Source: Lachnospiraceae bacterium (GTDB lineage: Bacteria > Bacillota_A > Clostridia > Lachnospirales > Lachnospiraceae). From it: a stretch of 23,402 bases of DNA. Below the pieces are notes generated by a model. The model ran no database searches. It was not told where the DNA came from and saw only the letters and a program-made list of their open reading frames with translations. Shown one piece after another: positions 21,022-23,402 of the stretch. The stretch covers positions 1-23,402 of the forward strand of contig VSNT01000063.1 of assembly GCA_009774465.1 (NCBI GenBank), written 5' to 3'. The position numbers and the translations under genes were made by a program. How positions within the stretch are numbered: the first letter of the stretch is position 1; each line of letters starts with the position of its first letter.

Positions 21022-22431
21022 ATGAAAATTTATAACACACTGTCCAGGAGGAAAGAAGAGTTTGAACCTTTAGAGGAAGGAAAAGTAAAAATGTATGTGT
21101 GCGGGCCTACCGTATACAATTTAATTCATATCGGAAATGCACGTCCCATGATTGTGTTTGATACCGTTAGAAGGTATATGGAGCACAGGGGATATGAGGT
21201 GAATTTCGTATCCAATTTTACAGATGTGGATGACAAGATCATCAAAAAAGCCATTGAGGAAGGTGTGGAAGCATCTGTTATCTCCGAGCGCTATATTGCA
21301 GAATGCAAGAAGGATATGCAGGCTCTTAATGTAAAGGAAGCCACTACCCATCCCAAGGCAACCCAGGAAATCTGCGGTATGCTGGATATGATCGGTACCC
21401 TGATTGAAAAGGGGCATGCTTATGTGGCAGAGGATGGAACTGTTTACTACAGAACCAGAAGTTTTAAAGGATATGGAAAGCTTTCCCATAAAAATATTGA
21501 CGATCTTCAGGGAGGAAACCGTTCCCTTTTGGTAAGCGGTGAAGACCAGAAGGAAGATCCCCTTGACTTTGTGCTCTGGAAACCGAAAAAAGACGGAGAG
21601 CCCTATTGGGAGTCGCCCTGGTGCAACGGACGCCCCGGCTGGCATATTGAATGTTCTGTTATGAGCAAGCGGTATCTGGGAGATGAGATTGATATTCATG
21701 CAGGAGGAGAAGACCTGATTTTCCCTCATCATGAAAATGAGATTGCACAGTCTGAGGCCGCCAACGACAAACCCTTTGCAAAATACTGGATGCATAATGC
21801 TTTTCTGAATATAGACAACAGAAAAATGTCCAAGTCGGCAGGAAATTTCTTTACCGTAAGAGACATCATTGAAAAATATGATCCCCAGGTGCTGCGCTTT
21901 TTCATGCTTTCTGCCCATTACAGAAGCCCTTTGAATTTCAGTGCCGAGCTGATGGATGCAGCCGCAAACGGGTATGACAGAATCGTGACCAGTGTCAGCA
22001 ATTTAAATTATTTGCTTGAAAATGCAACTTCTGATACAATGAGTGAGGAAGAAAAAAAGCTGGCGGAGGAAGCAAAAGGCTTTATTACTAAGTTTGATGA
22101 GGCAATGGATGACGATTTCAACACTGCCGATGCGATTGCCGCTATTTTTGAACTGGTAAAATTTGTAAATACCAATACGGATGCAGAAAGCAGCAGGGAA
22201 TATTTAAAAGCACTTAAAGAAGAGCTGGTGCTATTATCCGATATCTGTGGTTTGCTCGTTGAGAAAAAGCAGGAAATGCTGGATGGAGATATTGAAGCTT
22301 TAATCGAAGAGCGTCAGGCGGCAAGAAAAGCGAAAAATTTCCAGCGCGCAGACGAAATCAGAAATGAGCTTTTAGGTAAGGGAATTATTCTCGAGGATAC
22401 CCGTGAAGGAGTAAAATGGAAGAGAGCATAA
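21022..22431 (+). CDS. cysS: Cysteinyl-tRNA synthetase
   Basis: This class I synthetase charges tRNA-Cys with cysteine. The protein is 469 aa, usual for the family. Zinc ligand Cys in YVCGPTVYN, the HIGN form of the HIGH motif (LIHIGNARP), the second zinc site with WHIECS and FPHHENEIAQSEA, and KMSKSAGNFF are all present. The C-terminal helical and anticodon-binding parts end EDTREGVKW. The start is ATG 21022, 6 bases after GGAGG; the adjacent ATG 21019 is only 3 bases away. It is regulated by the T-box upstream of cysE. The 3' end overlaps mrnC by 16 bases. Confidence 0.97.
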   Translation: MKIYNTLSRRKEEFEPLEEGKVKMYVCGPTVYNLIHIGNARPMIVFDTVRRYMEHRGYEVNFVSNFTDVDDKIIKKAIEEGVEASVISERYIAECKKDMQALNVKEATTHPKATQEICGMLDMIGTLIEKGHAYVAEDGTVYYRTRSFKGYGKLSHKNIDDLQGGNRSLLVSGEDQKEDPLDFVLWKPKKDGEPYWESPWCNGRPGWHIECSVMSKRYLGDEIDIHAGGEDLIFPHHENEIAQSEAANDKPFAKYWMHNAFLNIDNRKMSKSAGNFFTVRDIIEKYDPQVLRFFMLSAHYRSPLNFSAELMDAAANGYDRIVTSVSNLNYLLENATSDTMSEEEKKLAEEAKGFITKFDEAMDDDFNTADAIAAIFELVKFVNTNTDAESSREYLKALKEELVLLSDICGLLVEKKQEMLDGDIEALIEERQAARKAKNFQRADEIRNELLGKGIILEDTREGVKWKRA

Positions 22432-22847
22432 GCTTTTTAAATTTAATCAATAAAAGTTTTGACTTAAAAGAGGTGGATATCAGGACATATTCACCTCTTA
22501 CGCTTGCATATATTGGTGATGCGGTTTATGATTTGATATTCCGTACCGTGGTAGTGGAAAAGGGAAATACCTCACCCAATAAACTGCATATGCGCACGGT
22601 AAAGTATGTGAAAGCGCCTGCTCAGGCGCTTTTAATTGAAAAAATTATGGATCAGCTTAATAAGGACGAGCTGGCAGTGTATAAACGGGGAAAAAATGCA
22701 AAGCCTTATACTATGGCGAAAAATGCAACTACAGGAGAATACAAAAAAGCCACCGGATTGGAAGCTTTAATCGGATTTCTGTATTTAACAGATCAAATGG
22801 AGCGGATTTTGGAATTGATTCAAATTGGTTTACATAAAATGGAGTAG
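22416..22847 (+). CDS. mrnC: Mini-ribonuclease III
   Basis: This dimeric RNase III catalytic domain without a dsRNA-binding domain matures 23S rRNA ends in Firmicutes. The protein is 143 aa, as expected. The signature LTLAYIGDAVYDLIFR (about 28-43) and the later ATTGEYKKATGLEALIGFLYL with the second acidic motif are visible. ATG 22416 has AAGGAG 4 bases upstream inside the end of cysS (16-base overlap). The order cysS-mrnC-rlmB-like is conserved in Clostridia and Bacilli. It is read from the cys operon, so it probably also responds to the T-box. Confidence 0.95.
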   Translation: MEESISFLNLINKSFDLKEVDIRTYSPLTLAYIGDAVYDLIFRTVVVEKGNTSPNKLHMRTVKYVKAPAQALLIEKIMDQLNKDELAVYKRGKNAKPYTMAKNATTGEYKKATGLEALIGFLYLTDQMERILELIQIGLHKME

Positions 22848-22852
22848 AGGAC

Positions 22853-22957
22853 ATGCCCCGCTATAAAGACAGGCTTGGCGAAAAAGATGCGCGCAGATGT
22901 AAGACGCGGGGAGGCGTGCAGGAAAGGTGTGATTATAGAAAATGGAAGGAAATGTAA
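22853..22957 (+). CDS. Doubtful 34-aa basic small ORF
   Basis: This frame starts MPRYKDRLGEKDARR and ends RKWKEM, rich in Arg/Lys with three Cys/Trp-type residues. It fills the 94-base gap between mrnC and the rlmB-like gene and overlaps the latter by 16 bases. GGAG lies 8 bases upstream of the ATG. It could couple translation of the methyltransferase, or it may be chance. No family is recognised. Confidence 0.28.
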   Translation: MPRYKDRLGEKDARRCKTRGGVQERCDYRKWKEM

Positions 22958-23402
22958 ATGAATTTAAAATAGAAGGAAGAAATGCAGTAATAGAAGCTTT
23001 TCGTGCCGGGAAACCTGTTGACAGGGTTTATATATTGGATGGCTGTCAGGACGGGCCTGTTTTGACCATTAAAAGGCAGGCGAGAAAACAGGATGTGCAG
23101 ATTAAGTACGTAACCAGGGAGCGACTTGACCAGATGTCGGAAACCGGAAGACATCAGGGGGTTATTGCATGTGCGGCAGCCTATGAATATGCAGAGATTG
23201 AGGACATGTTTCAGCTTGCGGAAAAAAAGGGGGAAGCGCCTTTTTTGATTCTGCTGGATAATATCGAAGATCCCCATAATTTGGGGGCTATTATTCGGAC
23301 TGCAAATCTTGCAGGCGCGCATGGAGTGATTATTCCCAAAAACCGGGTGGCTGGCCTTAGTGCAACTGTGGCAATAACGTCGGCAGGCGCCCTGAACTAT
23401 AC
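22942..23402 (+). CDS. rlmB: SpoU/TrmH-family rRNA 2'-O-methyltransferase, 5' part (RlmB-like)
   Basis: The first 153 codons are present, and the gene runs off the window. The N-terminal RNA-binding substrate domain reads EGRNAVIEAFRAGKPVDRVYI, typical of SpoU_sub_bind. The SPOUT catalytic domain begins with LLDNIEDPHNLGAIIRTANLAGA (motif 1, with conserved N and R) and continues GVIIPKNRVAGLSATV. The family 2'-O-methylates G2251 of 23S rRNA or related positions; the exact target is inferred. ATG 22942 is preceded by GGAAAGG at a longer distance. It follows mrnC, as in other Clostridia. Confidence 0.93.
   Translation, partial: MEGNVNEFKIEGRNAVIEAFRAGKPVDRVYILDGCQDGPVLTIKRQARKQDVQIKYVTRERLDQMSETGRHQGVIACAAAYEYAEIEDMFQLAEKKGEAPFLILLDNIEDPHNLGAIIRTANLAGAHGVIIPKNRVAGLSATVAITSAGALNY

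Noticed and set aside
21121..21918. A 265-codon open frame on the minus strand inside cysS
   Set aside because: It lies fully antisense to a conserved synthetase with intact motifs, has no ribosome binding site and its translation resembles no family.
1..23402. CRISPR array, IS element or rRNA gene
   Set aside because: No regularly spaced repeats, no transposase gene, no terminal inverted repeats around genes and no rRNA sequence were recognised.

Overview
The window looks like the chromosome of a low-to-medium GC Gram-positive Clostridia, most likely Lachnospiraceae. The reasons are: AGGAGG-type ribosome binding sites before most genes, tRNA genes without an encoded CCA end, a Cys T-box leader before cysE-cysS, the gene order cysE-cysS-mrnC-rlmB, and a BlaI/M56 sensor operon. 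The family is inferred from style and gene order, not from a marker gene.

Layout. (1) 18-199: tRNA-Val(TAC) and tRNA-Met(CAT). (2) 202-4660: an AT-rich accessory block directly behind tRNA-Met. It holds a tyrosine integrase facing the tRNA, a RelE/ParE-like toxin with its antitoxin, a zinc-ribbon membrane protein coupled to a frameshifted Mrr-like endonuclease, a divergent 401-aa protein ending in a putative PD-(D/E)xK nuclease domain, and a secreted protein. (3) 4697-7940, mostly minus strand: an alkaline-phosphatase-superfamily hydrolase, an APH-family kinase, an aromatic-amino-acid-type permease and a 49-aa protein. (4) 8117-13788, plus strand: a four-gene operon of BlaI repressor, membrane-anchored RCC1-repeat protein, BlaR1-like M56 metallopeptidase with Asp-box repeats in its sensor part, and a three-helix membrane protein. 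A 16-bp palindrome covers the predicted transcription start. (5) 13883-17422: a Uup-like ABC-F ATPase, then a unit of minimal nucleotidyltransferase, a 10-codon mini-ORF, a membrane metallopeptidase and ispF. (6) 17600-19925: an AT-rich insert with a GNAT acetyltransferase behind a transcription attenuator, and a DUF4143-type AAA+ ATPase. (7) 19945-23402: a Cys T-box leader, cysE, cysS, mrnC, a doubtful small ORF and the 5' part of an rlmB-like gene.

How the genes work together. Regions 5 and 7 are housekeeping: isoprenoid synthesis, cysteine synthesis and charging under one T-box, and rRNA maturation and methylation. Region 2 has the makeup of a small, partly decayed tRNA-targeted island carrying defence-like genes. 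The most interesting unit is region 4. It has BlaI/BlaR1 wiring, but the sensor side seems to consist of two propeller-type repeat proteins (RCC1 and Asp-box) and not a penicillin-binding domain, so the signal is unknown.
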